64,000 nt of DNA from Streptomyces lincolnensis (lineage in GTDB: Bacteria; Actinomycetota; Actinomycetes; Streptomycetales; Streptomycetaceae), in contig NZ_JAIHON010000021.1 of the NCBI RefSeq assembly GCF_021173675.1, positions 106,048 through 170,047 on the forward strand, read 5' to 3'. Below the pieces are notes generated by a model. That model did no database searches. It was not told the origin of the DNA and worked only from the letters and a program-made list of their open reading frames with translations. Made by a program: the position numbers and the translations under genes. Of this stretch, positions 1 to 8,681 are shown piece by piece. The number at the start of each line of letters is the position of its first letter. The stretch's first letter is position 1.

Positions 1-2207
1 GTGTCCGACGACGCCTCGTCGTCGTTCTTCTGTGGCTCCTCGCCCTGGGCGGAGTGAGCGCGGCCGCCGCCGTCGCGGGCTCCGCCTACTCGAACGACTA
101 CGAGGTTCCCGGCACCGAGTCCGGCCGCGCCACCCAGCTGCTGCGCGAGGGCTTTCCCGACCTCGGCGGCGACAGCGACACCATCGTCTGGCACACCGCC
201 TCGGGCAGTGTCCGGGCCGCCGACGTCGAGCAGACGATGAGCCGCACCCTGGACCGCATCGCCGACCTGCCGGGCGTCACCGCCGTCTCCGGTCCCTACG
301 ACGGGCAGGGCGCCGGCCGGATCGGCGCGGACGGGCACACGGCCTACGCCACGGTGACCTTCGACGCCCCCGCCGAGGACATCGACCCGTCCGAGGCGCG
401 GGCGGTCGTGAAGGCCGCCAAGGACGCCGAGACCGACGGACTCCAGGTGGAACTCGGCGGCAGCGCCGTCGCGCTCACCGAGTCCTCCGGCGGGCATCTC
501 GCCGAGGTGGTCGGGGTGGCCGTCGCCGCGGGCGTGCTGTTCCTCGCCTTCGGCTCGCTCGCCGCCTCGCTGCTGCCCATCGCCACCGCCCTGGTCGGTG
601 TGGGCACCGCCTACGCCGGGATCGTGCTGCTCGGGCACGCCATGACCGTCGCCGACTTCGCGCCCATGCTCGGCATGCTGATCGGGCTCGGCGTCGGCAT
701 CGACTACGCGCTGTTCATCGTCACCAGACACCGACGCGGCCTCAAGCGCGGGCTGTCCGTCACCGAGGCGGCCACCAACGCTGTCGCCACCACCGGACGG
801 GCCGTCGTCTTCGCGGGTGCCACGGTTTGCATCGCCCTGCTGGGCATGCTGATCCTCAGGCTCGGCTTCCTCAACGGCGTCGCGATAGCCGCCTCGCTGA
901 CCGTCGTCCTCACTGTCGTGGCCTCCGTCACCCTGCTGCCCGCCCTGCTGTCCCTGATCGGCATGCGTGCGCTGAGCCGCCGCGAACGCCGCCACCTCGC
1001 CGAGCACGGGTCCCAGCCGGAGCTGCCGACCGGGTTCGCCGCCCGCTGGTCGGCCTTCGTGGAACGCCACCCCAAACTGCTCGGCGCCCTCGCCCTGGTC
1101 GTCATCACCGTCCTCGCCCTGCCCACCCTGGGCCTGCGCCTCGGCACCTCCGACCAGGGCAACAACCCCGAGTCCTCGACCACACGCCAGGCCTACGACC
1201 TGCTCGCCGACGGCTTCGGCCCCGGCGTCAACGGCCCGCTCACCCTCGTCACCAAGGTCGACGGCGCCGAGGACAAGCTCCTGCTCGACAACCTCGACGC
1301 GACCATCCGGACCACCGAGGGCATCGCGTCCTCGACCCCGGTGGTCTACAACTCCGGCGGGGACACCGCCTACTTCACGATCGTCCCCGAGTCCTCCCCG
1401 CAGTCCCGGGCGACCAGCGAACTCGTCGACCGGCTGCGCACCGAGGTCCTGCCCCGCGCCGAGACCGGCACCTCCCTCGACATCCAGGTGGGCGGGGTGA
1501 CGGCCGGCTACGACGACTTCGCCGAGGTCATCGTCGGCAAGCTGCCCGTGTTCGTCGGCGTCGTCATCGGCCTGGGCTGCCTGCTGCTCCTGCTCGCCTT
1601 CCGGTCCGTCGGCATCCCGCTGAAGGCCGCCGCGATGAACGTCGCCGCGGTCGCCGCCTCCTTCGGCGTCGTCGTCGCGATCTTCCAGTGGGGCTGGGGC
1701 GGCGAACTCCTCGGCCTCGGCCGCGCGGGCCCGATCGAACCCTTCCTCCCCGTGATCATGGTCTCCGTGCTCTTCGGGCTCTCCATGGACTACCAGGTCT
1801 TCCTGGTCAGCCGGATGTACGAGGAGTGGCTGGAGACCGGCGACAACCGGCGGGCCGTCCGCGTCGGCCTCGCCGAGACCAGCCGGGTGATCAACTCCGC
1901 CGCCGTCATCATGATCTCCGTCTTCCTCGCCTTCGTGCTCAGCGGCGACCGGGTGATCGCCATGTTCGGCATCGCCCTCGCCGCCGCCGTCGCCCTCGAC
2001 GCCTTCGTCCTGCGCACCCTGCTGGTCCCGGCCCTCATGCATCTGCTCGGCGGCGCCAACTGGTGGCTGCCGCGCTGGCTGGACCGCCGGATGCCCCGCA
2101 TCAGCATCGAACCGCCGGAGAGCCGCGCCGCCCATGAGAGGCTCACCGACGTCATGGGGCAGCTGGAGAAGGAGCGGGAACAGGATGTACGCGATATCCC
2201 TGGGTGA
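1..2207 (+). CDS. MMPL/RND-family membrane transporter, 5' end outside window
   Basis: The reading frame is open from base 3 to the TGA at 2205-2207, about 734 codons, and lacks its beginning. The first visible residues (VRRRLVVVLLWLLALGG) form the first membrane helix of an MMPL protein. The layout is that of the family: an extracytoplasmic domain, a block of helices around 515-975, a second soluble domain, and a second block around 1545-2075. Such proteins export lipids or small molecules using the proton gradient. The stop overlaps the next gene by 23 bases, so the two are probably cotranscribed. The substrate cannot be told from the sequence. Confidence 0.9.
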   Translation, partial: VRRRLVVVLLWLLALGGVSAAAAVAGSAYSNDYEVPGTESGRATQLLREGFPDLGGDSDTIVWHTASGSVRAADVEQTMSRTLDRIADLPGVTAVSGPYDGQGAGRIGADGHTAYATVTFDAPAEDIDPSEARAVVKAAKDAETDGLQVELGGSAVALTESSGGHLAEVVGVAVAAGVLFLAFGSLAASLLPIATALVGVGTAYAGIVLLGHAMTVADFAPMLGMLIGLGVGIDYALFIVTRHRRGLKRGLSVTEAATNAVATTGRAVVFAGATVCIALLGMLILRLGFLNGVAIAASLTVVLTVVASVTLLPALLSLIGMRALSRRERRHLAEHGSQPELPTGFAARWSAFVERHPKLLGALALVVITVLALPTLGLRLGTSDQGNNPESSTTRQAYDLLADGFGPGVNGPLTLVTKVDGAEDKLLLDNLDATIRTTEGIASSTPVVYNSGGDTAYFTIVPESSPQSRATSELVDRLRTEVLPRAETGTSLDIQVGGVTAGYDDFAEVIVGKLPVFVGVVIGLGCLLLLLAFRSVGIPLKAAAMNVAAVAASFGVVVAIFQWGWGGELLGLGRAGPIEPFLPVIMVSVLFGLSMDYQVFLVSRMYEEWLETGDNRRAVRVGLAETSRVINSAAVIMISVFLAFVLSGDRVIAMFGIALAAAVALDAFVLRTLLVPALMHLLGGANWWLPRWLDRRMPRISIEPPESRAAHERLTDVMGQLEKEREQDVRDIPG

Positions 2208-2760
2208 CGACGGAGCCGCACTGCGCCCCCTGGAGCCCTGGCACGCCGAGGAGTTCCTCGCGCATCTGGACCGGGGACGCGAGTTCATCGGACAGTTCAT
2301 CCCCTTCGGCTCGCAGGCGACGGACGTCACCACCGCGCGCGAGACGCTCCGGCGGTACGCCGAGATGCGCGCCGCCGACACCGCCTCGTACCACGGCATC
2401 TGGCGGGACGGACGGCTCGTCGGCGGAGTGCTCACGCTGAACTTCGACGCGGAGCAGGGGAACTGCGAGGTCGGCTGCTGGCTGGAGCCCGCCGCGACCG
2501 GACGCGGGCTGATCACCCGGGCGATGCGGGTGCTGATCGACTGGGCCGTCGAGGAACGCGGCATCCACCGCGTCGAGTGGGTCGCCGCCTCGGGCAACAC
2601 GGCCAGCCTGAACGTGGCCCGCCGCCTCGGCATGACCCCGGAGGGTGTACGGCGGGCCGCCCACCCCTATCGTGGGGTGCGCCACGACCTCGAGGTGTGG
2701 TCGATTCTCGCGCCCGAGTGGCGTGAGGCACGCGCGCGTGCCCCCCACAGCGATCATTAA
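2185..2760 (+). CDS. GNAT-family N-acetyltransferase (RimJ/RimL-like)
   Basis: A 191-aa acetyltransferase of the RimJ/RimL type, which transfers acetyl from acetyl-CoA to a protein N-terminus or a small amine. The middle and C-terminus carry the usual pattern: a strand ending in GCWLEP, the acetyl-CoA loop region ATGRGLITRAMR, and the late motif ASGNTASLNVARRLGM. I chose ATG 2185 because it follows a purine-rich stretch (GGAGCGGGAACAGG) and begins a sensible N-terminus; an earlier in-frame ATG at 2134 lies deep inside the transporter gene. The acceptor is unknown. Confidence 0.85.
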   Translation: MYAISLGDDGAALRPLEPWHAEEFLAHLDRGREFIGQFIPFGSQATDVTTARETLRRYAEMRAADTASYHGIWRDGRLVGGVLTLNFDAEQGNCEVGCWLEPAATGRGLITRAMRVLIDWAVEERGIHRVEWVAASGNTASLNVARRLGMTPEGVRRAAHPYRGVRHDLEVWSILAPEWREARARAPHSDH

Positions 2761-2786
2761 GAAACCTCTCAGACAGGATCCGTACG

Positions 2787-3386
2787 GTGCCGGACATGGG
2801 AACCAAGACAGCTGACGAGACCGGCGCCACGACGGGCGCCGAGACCACCACCGACGAGGAGAAGGCGAACGTCACCAAGACCGACGAGGTGACGGAGAAC
2901 GGGCAGGACACCGCCGCGGACACCGAGGCCGACGAGCCGGCCTTCGAGGAGGCCGAGCTGCTGAAGGGCGCCGGCAAGGACGACGACGGCCCCACCGGCG
3001 TCGGACAGGGCGCGGGTGCCGTCGTCTCCGCCGCCCTCGGCCTCGTCTCCCTCACCGGCAGCTGGGTCGGCACCGTCGCCTCCGCCCGCGAGCAGCTGAT
3101 GGGCCAGCTCCAGACCTCCTCGGGCGCGAGCGTCGCCACGCAGGTCAAGGAGGTCTACGGCGACGCCTGGCAGGCCAGCGCCCTCTGGGGCGGCCTCTTC
3201 GCCCTCGTCGCGCTGGTCGTGGGTGTCCTCGTGCTGGCCCGGCCCGCCTTCGGGGCGCCCGGCAAGCCGCAGGCCGTATGGATCAAGTCGGTCGCCTGGG
3301 GCGGTGTCGCGCTCGGCGTCATCGGCCTCCTGCTGGCCGTCCTCAAGTACACCGACGTGCTGATGGGACTGCCGTCCGCGAGCTGA
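2787..3386 (+). CDS. Small membrane protein with acidic N-terminus, function unknown
   Basis: About 199 aa. Residues 1-70 are acidic and rich in Thr, Asp and Glu, with almost no hydrophobics, so this part is probably disordered. Hydrophobic segments follow: a weak one near residues 75-90 (GAGAVVSAALGLVSLTG) and two clear helices near 130-150 and 172-192. A soluble loop lies between (ASAREQLMGQLQTSSGASVATQVKEVYGDAW is its region). GTG 2787 is used here; ATG 2796 is a close alternative. I do not recognise the family. Confidence 0.7.
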   Translation: MPDMGTKTADETGATTGAETTTDEEKANVTKTDEVTENGQDTAADTEADEPAFEEAELLKGAGKDDDGPTGVGQGAGAVVSAALGLVSLTGSWVGTVASAREQLMGQLQTSSGASVATQVKEVYGDAWQASALWGGLFALVALVVGVLVLARPAFGAPGKPQAVWIKSVAWGGVALGVIGLLLAVLKYTDVLMGLPSAS

Positions 3387-3410
3387 CTCGGCTCGTATCG
3401 CCGCAGGTCC

Positions 3411-3463
3411 TGAGGGGTCTTAGGGCATCCGTAAGCACCTTACGGAGCTCTTGAGGCCCCTCA
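3411..3463 (+). other. Nested inverted repeat downstream of the membrane-protein gene
   Basis: TGAGGGG (3411-3417) is complementary to CCCCTCA (3457-3463). Inside it sits a second perfect stem, CCGTAAG (3429-3435) with CTTACGG (3439-3445) around a 3-base loop. There is no T-run. It could be a terminator for the gene ending at 3386, or a structured 5' element for the gene at 3602. Confidence 0.45.
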
Positions 3464-3601
3464 CGCACATCTAAGGCCCCCCGGCCCGCCGAAGATGCGG
3501 AACTCTCCCGATGTGGCGGACCCGCCTGGGAGACGAAGGTTAAGACATCGCAGAAAGCGAAGTCCGAAACCGACCTCTTCCAAGGGACACAGGGGCACAC
3601 C

Positions 3602-3787
3602 ATGTATGAGTACGAGCTTCAGCAGCTTCGTTCCGCCGAGCTGATCCGTCAGGCCGCCGCCGAGCGGCTGGCCCGCGAGGTCGTCCGCGGCCGCCGCGCC
3701 GCCCGCCGTTCAACCGCCACACGCGCCGCCGAGGGTGAGGTGCATACCAACCGCCGGCGCAGGCACTGGTTCGCCCGCGCCGCGTGA
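3602..3787 (+). CDS. Small basic protein, function unknown
   Basis: A 61-aa protein, very rich in Arg and Ala, starting MYEYELQQLRSAELIRQAAAE. The N-terminal half has the heptad-like spacing of an amphipathic helix and the C-terminal half is strongly basic (RRGRRAARR-like runs, then NRRRRHWF). ATG 3602 follows AGGGGCACACC, a plausible ribosome site. A 13-bp hairpin at 3837-3870 closes the unit, so it is probably transcribed alone. Its charge would suit nucleic-acid or membrane-surface contact, but no function is known to me. Confidence 0.65.
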   Translation: MYEYELQQLRSAELIRQAAAERLAREVVRGRRAARRSTATRAAEGEVHTNRRRRHWFARAA

Positions 3788-3836
3788 ACACCGGGGCGCG
3801 GCGGGACGGCCGCGCGACGGATTCCGTCCACCGCGC

Positions 3837-3870
3837 CGTGACGGCCGCCCCGAGTGAGGCGGCCGTCACG
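3837..3870 (+). terminator. Perfect 13-bp hairpin after the small basic gene
   Basis: CGTGACGGCCGCC (3837-3849) and its exact complement GGCGGCCGTCACG (3858-3870) enclose an 8-base loop. There is no T-run, as is common for Streptomyces terminators. Its position argues that translation of the LuxR regulator begins downstream, at 3961, and not at the GTG at 3784. Confidence 0.6.
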
Positions 3871-3960
3871 GTCGTTCCCGCCGCGAAAGCCCTCGGCGGA
3901 ACCGGGCACACCGGTTCTGCCGGGGGGAAAACCGGTGCCGCGTTGTCGGACCCGCGTGCG

Positions 3961-6900
3961 ATGCTCGGGCTCGTGGAGACCAGGTCCGTCAGTCCCGTGT
4001 TCGTCGGTCGCGCCGACGAGTTGGACACCTTGCACGACGCGCTCGCCCGCGCCGCCGCGGGCGAGCCGCAGGCTTTGCTGCTCGGGGGCGAGGCAGGCGT
4101 CGGCAAGACCCGCCTCGTCGAGGAGTTCGCCACCGCCGCGTGCCGCGCGGGCGCGGTCGTCGCGCTCGGCGGCTGCGTGGAGATCGGCGCCGACGGACTG
4201 CCGTTCGCCCCCTTCTCCACCGCGCTGCGCGCCCTGCGCCGCGAACTGCCGGACGACCTGGCCGCCGCCGCGGCGGGCCAGGAGGAGGAACTCGCCCGGC
4301 TGCTGCCCGAACTCGGCGACACGGCCACCGCCCGCGGCCCGCGACAGCACGACGAGGAGGGCATGGCCCGCCTCTTCGAACTCACCGCACGCCTCCTGGA
4401 GCGCGTCGCCGCCGACCGCACGGTCGTCGTCGCCCTGGAGGACCTGCACTGGGCCGACGCCTCCACCCGCCACCTCCTCGCCTACCTCTTCCGCACGCTG
4501 CGCACCGGCCGCCTCGTCGTCCTCGCCACCTACCGCGCCGACGACATCCACCGCCGCCATCCGCTGCGCCCCCTGCTCGCCGAACTCGACCGGCTGCGCA
4601 CAGTCCGCCGGATCGAACTCGGCCGCTTCAACCGCACCGAGGTCGGCCGCCAGATCGCCGGCATCCTCGCCTCCGAACCCGACCCCGACCAGGTCGACGA
4701 CATCTTCGAACGCTCCGACGGCAACGCCTTCTTCGTCGAGGAACTCGCCGTGGCCGCCACCGAGGGCTGCTGCACCGGCCTCACCGACTCCCTGCGCGAC
4801 CTGCTCCTGGTCCGCGTCGAGGGACTGCCCGAGAGCGCCCAGCGGGTCGCCCGGATCGTCGCCGAGGGCGGTTCCACCGTCGAGTACCGGCTGCTCGCCG
4901 CCGTCGCCCGGCTCACCGAGGACGACCTCATCGAGGCACTGCGGGCCGCGGTGAACGCCAACATCCTGATCGCCGCGCCCGGCGGCGACGGCTACCGTTT
5001 CCGCCACTCCCTGGTCCGCGAGGCCGTCAGCGACGACCTGCTGCCCGGCGAACGCTCCCGCCTCAACCGCCGCTACGCCGAAGCCCTGGAGGCCGACCCC
5101 ACGCTCGTCGTCGCCGACGAACGCGTGACCCGGCTGGCCAGCTACTGGTACCACGCCCACGACGCCGCCAAGGCGCTGCCCGCCGTCCTCGACGCCTCCG
5201 TCACCGCCCGCCGCCGGCACGCCTACTCCGAGCAGCTGCGGCTCCTGGAACGCGGGATGGAGCTGTGGGACAGCGCCCCCGAGGAGATTCGGGACCGGCT
5301 GCGCCCCGTCGACTACACCGAGGTCTACCCTCCCTGCGGCTGCGACCCGGAGACCACCCCGCTGCGCTATCTCGACCTGATGGCCGAGGCCGCCGTCGCC
5401 GGACGGCTGTGCGGGGAGCGCGAACGCGCCCTGAAGATCACCAAGCGGGCCCTGCGGCTGCTGGAGGACGAGGGCGACCCGCTGCGCGCCGCCTGGTTCT
5501 GGGTCCAGCGCTCCCGCTTGGTGCAGGCGCAGTCCCGCGGCGACGGCTGGCAGGAGCTGGCCACCGCCCAGGACCTGGTGCGCGGCCTCCCGCCGTCCGA
5601 GGTGCACGCCGAGGTCCTGTCCGCCGTCGCCAACTGGACGATGCTGCACGAGCCCGGCCCGGACGCCTTCTCCGCCGCCGAACGCGCGGTGGAGTACGCC
5701 CGCATGGTCGGTGCCCGCGAGATGGAGCTCAACGCCCGCCTCACCGTCGGCTGTCTCATGGTCGACGCGGGCGACACCGAGGCCGGGCTGCGTGTGCTGT
5801 ACGAGGTCAAGGACCGTGCCGTCGCCGAGGGCATGCACTACGTGGCCGGCCGGGCCCAGGTGAACCTTCCCTCCGAACTGGAGGCCGTCGGCCGCTCCCG
5901 GGAAGCCGTCCCCCTCCTCCAGGAGGGCCTCGTCTACGCCCGGAAGTACGGCCTGCTGGACTCCGAGGCCTACATCTGGGGCAACCTCTCCGAGTCGCTG
6001 TACTCACTGGGCCGTTGGCCCGAGGCCGCCGAAGCCGCGGAGAACGCCCTCAGAGCGGGACACAGCTCCAGGCCCCAGGGCTCCGGCGCACTGCGCCTGG
6101 CGCATCTGGCCCTCCACCGCGGCGACGTCACCACGGCCGCCGCTCAACTGGGCGCCGCCCGCACCTACTACGGCACCCATGACTCGTTGCCCCAGCAGGC
6201 GCTGCCGCTCGCCCGCATCGTGATCGGGGTGGCCGCGGCCGACGGCCGCCTCCTCGACGCCCGAGCCGAACTGGACCGCGTCCTCGAGGCCGGCTTCCCG
6301 CCCGGCACCCAGCGCTACGGCTGGTCGGTGCTGCTGGCCGCCGCCGTCGCCGAGGCCGACGCCCGCGACCTGCCCGCCGCGCCCGCCGTCGGAGCGGGTC
6401 GGGCGGACGTCCTGGAGCGCATCCTCGCCACGGTCAGGAAACTCACCACCGGCGCGCCCGTCTGGCTGGCCTTCGAGAAGTGGGTCCGCGCCGAGGTCCG
6501 GCACGCCGAGGGACAGGACGACCCCGAGCCCTGGTCGGAGGTGGTCGCCGCCTTCGAGACCCTGGACCGGCCCTACGATCTCGCCCGCGTCCGGTACCGG
6601 CTGGCCCAGGCCCTGCTGACCGGCGGCGGGGAGCCCGAGCGCGCCCGCGCCACGGAGCTGCTCCGCCTCGTCCACGCCGTCGCCGAGCACCTCGGCGCCC
6701 GCCCTCTCGCCGCAGCCGCCACCCGGCTGGCCCAGCGGGCCCGGCTCGCCCTGACCGGCCCCCGGAGGTCCGGAGCCGGGGCCGAGGCCGCCGACGGCAC
6801 CACCGGCGACCCGGCCCGGTCCCTCGGCCTCACCGGCCGCGAGCGGGACGTGCTGCGGCTGGTCTCCGCCGGCCGCACCAACCGCCAGATCGCCGAGGAA

Positions 6901-7047
6901 CTCTTCATCTCCCCGAAGACGGCCAGCGTCCACGTCTCCAACATCCTGGCCAAGCTCGGCGTCTCCGGACGAGGAGAGGCGGCGGCGCTGGCGCACCGGC
7001 TGGAGCTGTTCCCGACCGAACCGCTCACCGCGCGGACCGCGCCGTGA
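3961..7047 (+). CDS. Large LuxR-family (LAL/STAND) transcriptional regulator
   Basis: A regulator of about 1028 aa of the LAL type: an N-terminal AAA/STAND ATPase, a long helical repeat region and a C-terminal LuxR DNA-binding domain. The ATPase shows FVGRADELD near residue 14, Walker A GGEAGVGKTR near 42-51 and Walker B VVVALEDLHWAD near 155-166. The HTH is at about 957-1020 (LTGRERDVLRLVSAGRTN, then IAEELFISPKTASVHVSNIL). I chose ATG 3961 because the FVGR region follows at once. An in-frame GTG at 3784 would add 59 low-complexity residues and cross the hairpin at 3837-3870. The inducer and targets are unknown. Confidence 0.85.
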   Translation: MLGLVETRSVSPVFVGRADELDTLHDALARAAAGEPQALLLGGEAGVGKTRLVEEFATAACRAGAVVALGGCVEIGADGLPFAPFSTALRALRRELPDDLAAAAAGQEEELARLLPELGDTATARGPRQHDEEGMARLFELTARLLERVAADRTVVVALEDLHWADASTRHLLAYLFRTLRTGRLVVLATYRADDIHRRHPLRPLLAELDRLRTVRRIELGRFNRTEVGRQIAGILASEPDPDQVDDIFERSDGNAFFVEELAVAATEGCCTGLTDSLRDLLLVRVEGLPESAQRVARIVAEGGSTVEYRLLAAVARLTEDDLIEALRAAVNANILIAAPGGDGYRFRHSLVREAVSDDLLPGERSRLNRRYAEALEADPTLVVADERVTRLASYWYHAHDAAKALPAVLDASVTARRRHAYSEQLRLLERGMELWDSAPEEIRDRLRPVDYTEVYPPCGCDPETTPLRYLDLMAEAAVAGRLCGERERALKITKRALRLLEDEGDPLRAAWFWVQRSRLVQAQSRGDGWQELATAQDLVRGLPPSEVHAEVLSAVANWTMLHEPGPDAFSAAERAVEYARMVGAREMELNARLTVGCLMVDAGDTEAGLRVLYEVKDRAVAEGMHYVAGRAQVNLPSELEAVGRSREAVPLLQEGLVYARKYGLLDSEAYIWGNLSESLYSLGRWPEAAEAAENALRAGHSSRPQGSGALRLAHLALHRGDVTTAAAQLGAARTYYGTHDSLPQQALPLARIVIGVAAADGRLLDARAELDRVLEAGFPPGTQRYGWSVLLAAAVAEADARDLPAAPAVGAGRADVLERILATVRKLTTGAPVWLAFEKWVRAEVRHAEGQDDPEPWSEVVAAFETLDRPYDLARVRYRLAQALLTGGGEPERARATELLRLVHAVAEHLGARPLAAAATRLAQRARLALTGPRRSGAGAEAADGTTGDPARSLGLTGRERDVLRLVSAGRTNRQIAEELFISPKTASVHVSNILAKLGVSGRGEAAALAHRLELFPTEPLTARTAP

Positions 7048-7085
7048 GATCTACGCTGTAAAGGACTTCGGCCGAGGGAGACCCC

Positions 7086-7307
7086 GTGTTCAACGCCTTC
7101 GAGGAACTGTTCTCTCCGGGACGCAAGCACACCACCGACGAGCAGAACCGTCTGGAGCTCACCCGCGAGGACGTCGGGGACGGCGACCCCGGACGCGGAC
7201 CGATAGATCTCACGTCAGGAGTGGTCGTCGTACGCCCCTCGAAGGGGGAGGACGAGGGCGAGGACCCGGGGGACGCCCCGGAGGACGACAGCGGTCCGCC
7301 TAGCTGA
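7086..7307 (+). CDS. Small acidic protein of the DUF6191 type
   Basis: A 73-aa protein with an ordered-looking N-terminus (MFNAFEELFSPGRKHTTDEQ) and a highly acidic C-terminus. From memory it matches the short Streptomyces family named DUF6191, whose hallmark is a segment like ELTREDVGDGDPGRGPIDL, present here. GTG 7086 is preceded by GAGGGAGA at the right distance. The last 8 bases overlap the end of the convergent dehydrogenase gene. No function is known. Confidence 0.7.
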   Translation: MFNAFEELFSPGRKHTTDEQNRLELTREDVGDGDPGRGPIDLTSGVVVVRPSKGEDEGEDPGDAPEDDSGPPS

Positions 7308-8466
7308 CCTGTATCTCCAGGATCCGGTCGTCGCCCTCCTTCGGGTCGCCCCGTCCGTCCGTGTTGCTGGTGACCAGCCACAGCTTGTCGCCGCCGGCCG
7401 AGACCACCGTGCGCAGGCGGCCGTACTCGTCCTCCAGGAAGGCCTGCGGGTCGGCGGCGGCCTCGGTGCCCTTGAGGGGGATGCGCCACAGGCGCTTGCC
7501 CTTCAGACCCGCCATCCAGATCGAGCCCTCGGCCTCGGCGATGCCGCTGGGGGAGGCGTCGTCGGTGCCCCACTGGGCCAGGGGATTGTGGTACTTGTCG
7601 TCGCTCGACCTGCCCTCGGCCTCCGGCCAGCCGTAGTTGTCGCCCGGCTTGATCGCGTTCAGCTCGTCCCAGGTGTCCTGGCCGAACTCCGCGGCGAACA
7701 GGCGCTGTCGGGAGTCCCAGGCCAGGCCCTGCACATTGCGGTGGCCGTAGGAGTACACGGTGGAGTCGGGGAACGGGTTGCCCGGAGCCGGCTCGCCCTC
7801 CGGGGTCATCCGCAGGATCTTGCCGCCCAGGGACTTGGTGTCCTGGGAGAGTCCGGTGTCACCGCTCTCGCCCGTGCCCGCGTACAGCATCTTGTCCGGG
7901 CCGAAGGCGATCCGCCCGCCGTTGTGGACGAAGCCCTTGGGGATGCCCCTGAAGACGGTGTCGGGGGCGCCGAGCTGTTCGCCGGCCGGCTTCTCCTCCT
8001 GGTACAGCATGCGGACGATGCGGTTGTCCCCGGCCGAGGTGAAGTACGCGTAGACCAGGTGGTCCGAGGCGTAGTCCGGGGAGAGCGCGAGGCCCATGAG
8101 CCCGCCCTCGCCCGCCGGGGAGACCCCCGGCACCTCGCCCAGCTCGGTCTTCTTCCCCGACTGCCCGTCGACCCGTGTGATCGTGCGCTCGTCCCGCGAG
8201 GAGACCAGCAGGTCGCCGTCCGGCAGCGGGGCGACGCCCCAGGGGGTGTTCAGGCCCTCGGCGACAGTGCGGAGCACCTTGACCGAGCCCTTGGCGGGGG
8301 CCGCCTCGTCCGCCGCCCGCGAGGGCGAGGACCCCGGTGCCGTGCTCCCGGGTGTCGTGCTCCCGCTGTCGGTCGGTGCTCCACCGCCTCCACCGTCGGA
8401 GGAGCAGCCGGCCGTCAGCACGAGCGCGGCAGCGGCCAGCACGGCCGACACAGCTCGACGTTGCAC
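7300..8466 (-). CDS. PQQ-dependent sugar dehydrogenase-like lipoprotein (GSDH family)
   Basis: A 388-aa exported protein related to soluble aldose sugar dehydrogenases, six-bladed propellers that oxidise sugars with PQQ. The N-terminus is a lipoprotein signal (ALVLTAGCSS), then a Gly/Ser/Thr-rich linker, then the catalytic domain with NTPWGVAPLPDGDLLVS, GGLMGLALSPDY, HNGGRIAFGPD (His is the expected base), YSYGHRNVQGLAW and GDNYGWP. GTG 8466 is preferred over the upstream ATG at 8499 because AAGGGA sits 8 bases before it. Whether PQQ is made by this organism cannot be judged from the window. Confidence 0.85.
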   Translation of the reverse strand: MQRRAVSAVLAAAALVLTAGCSSDGGGGGAPTDSGSTTPGSTAPGSSPSRAADEAAPAKGSVKVLRTVAEGLNTPWGVAPLPDGDLLVSSRDERTITRVDGQSGKKTELGEVPGVSPAGEGGLMGLALSPDYASDHLVYAYFTSAGDNRIVRMLYQEEKPAGEQLGAPDTVFRGIPKGFVHNGGRIAFGPDKMLYAGTGESGDTGLSQDTKSLGGKILRMTPEGEPAPGNPFPDSTVYSYGHRNVQGLAWDSRQRLFAAEFGQDTWDELNAIKPGDNYGWPEAEGRSSDDKYHNPLAQWGTDDASPSGIAEAEGSIWMAGLKGKRLWRIPLKGTEAAADPQAFLEDEYGRLRTVVSAGGDKLWLVTSNTDGRGDPKEGDDRILEIQVS

Positions 8467-8681
8467 GATCTTGGTCCCTTCGACGGAGCGGTCTCGCACC
8501 AGCCTCTACTTGTCATACACCGCTCGCACCCCACAGGTTCCCGATCACCAGAAACCGACGCGAAACCCGACGGCCCGGGGCGAGTGCGCTCGGGGTGGCA
8601 GGCGCTCACAGGGCGGGTACCCGTGGCGGAGGCACCCGCAGCACAGGCACCCCCCGACGCGCGCTGCCGGTCGCCGGGCCG

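Noticed and set aside
3784..3960. Longer LuxR start at GTG 3784
   Set aside because: It crosses a 13-bp terminator-like hairpin and adds 59 low-complexity residues before the ATPase domain.
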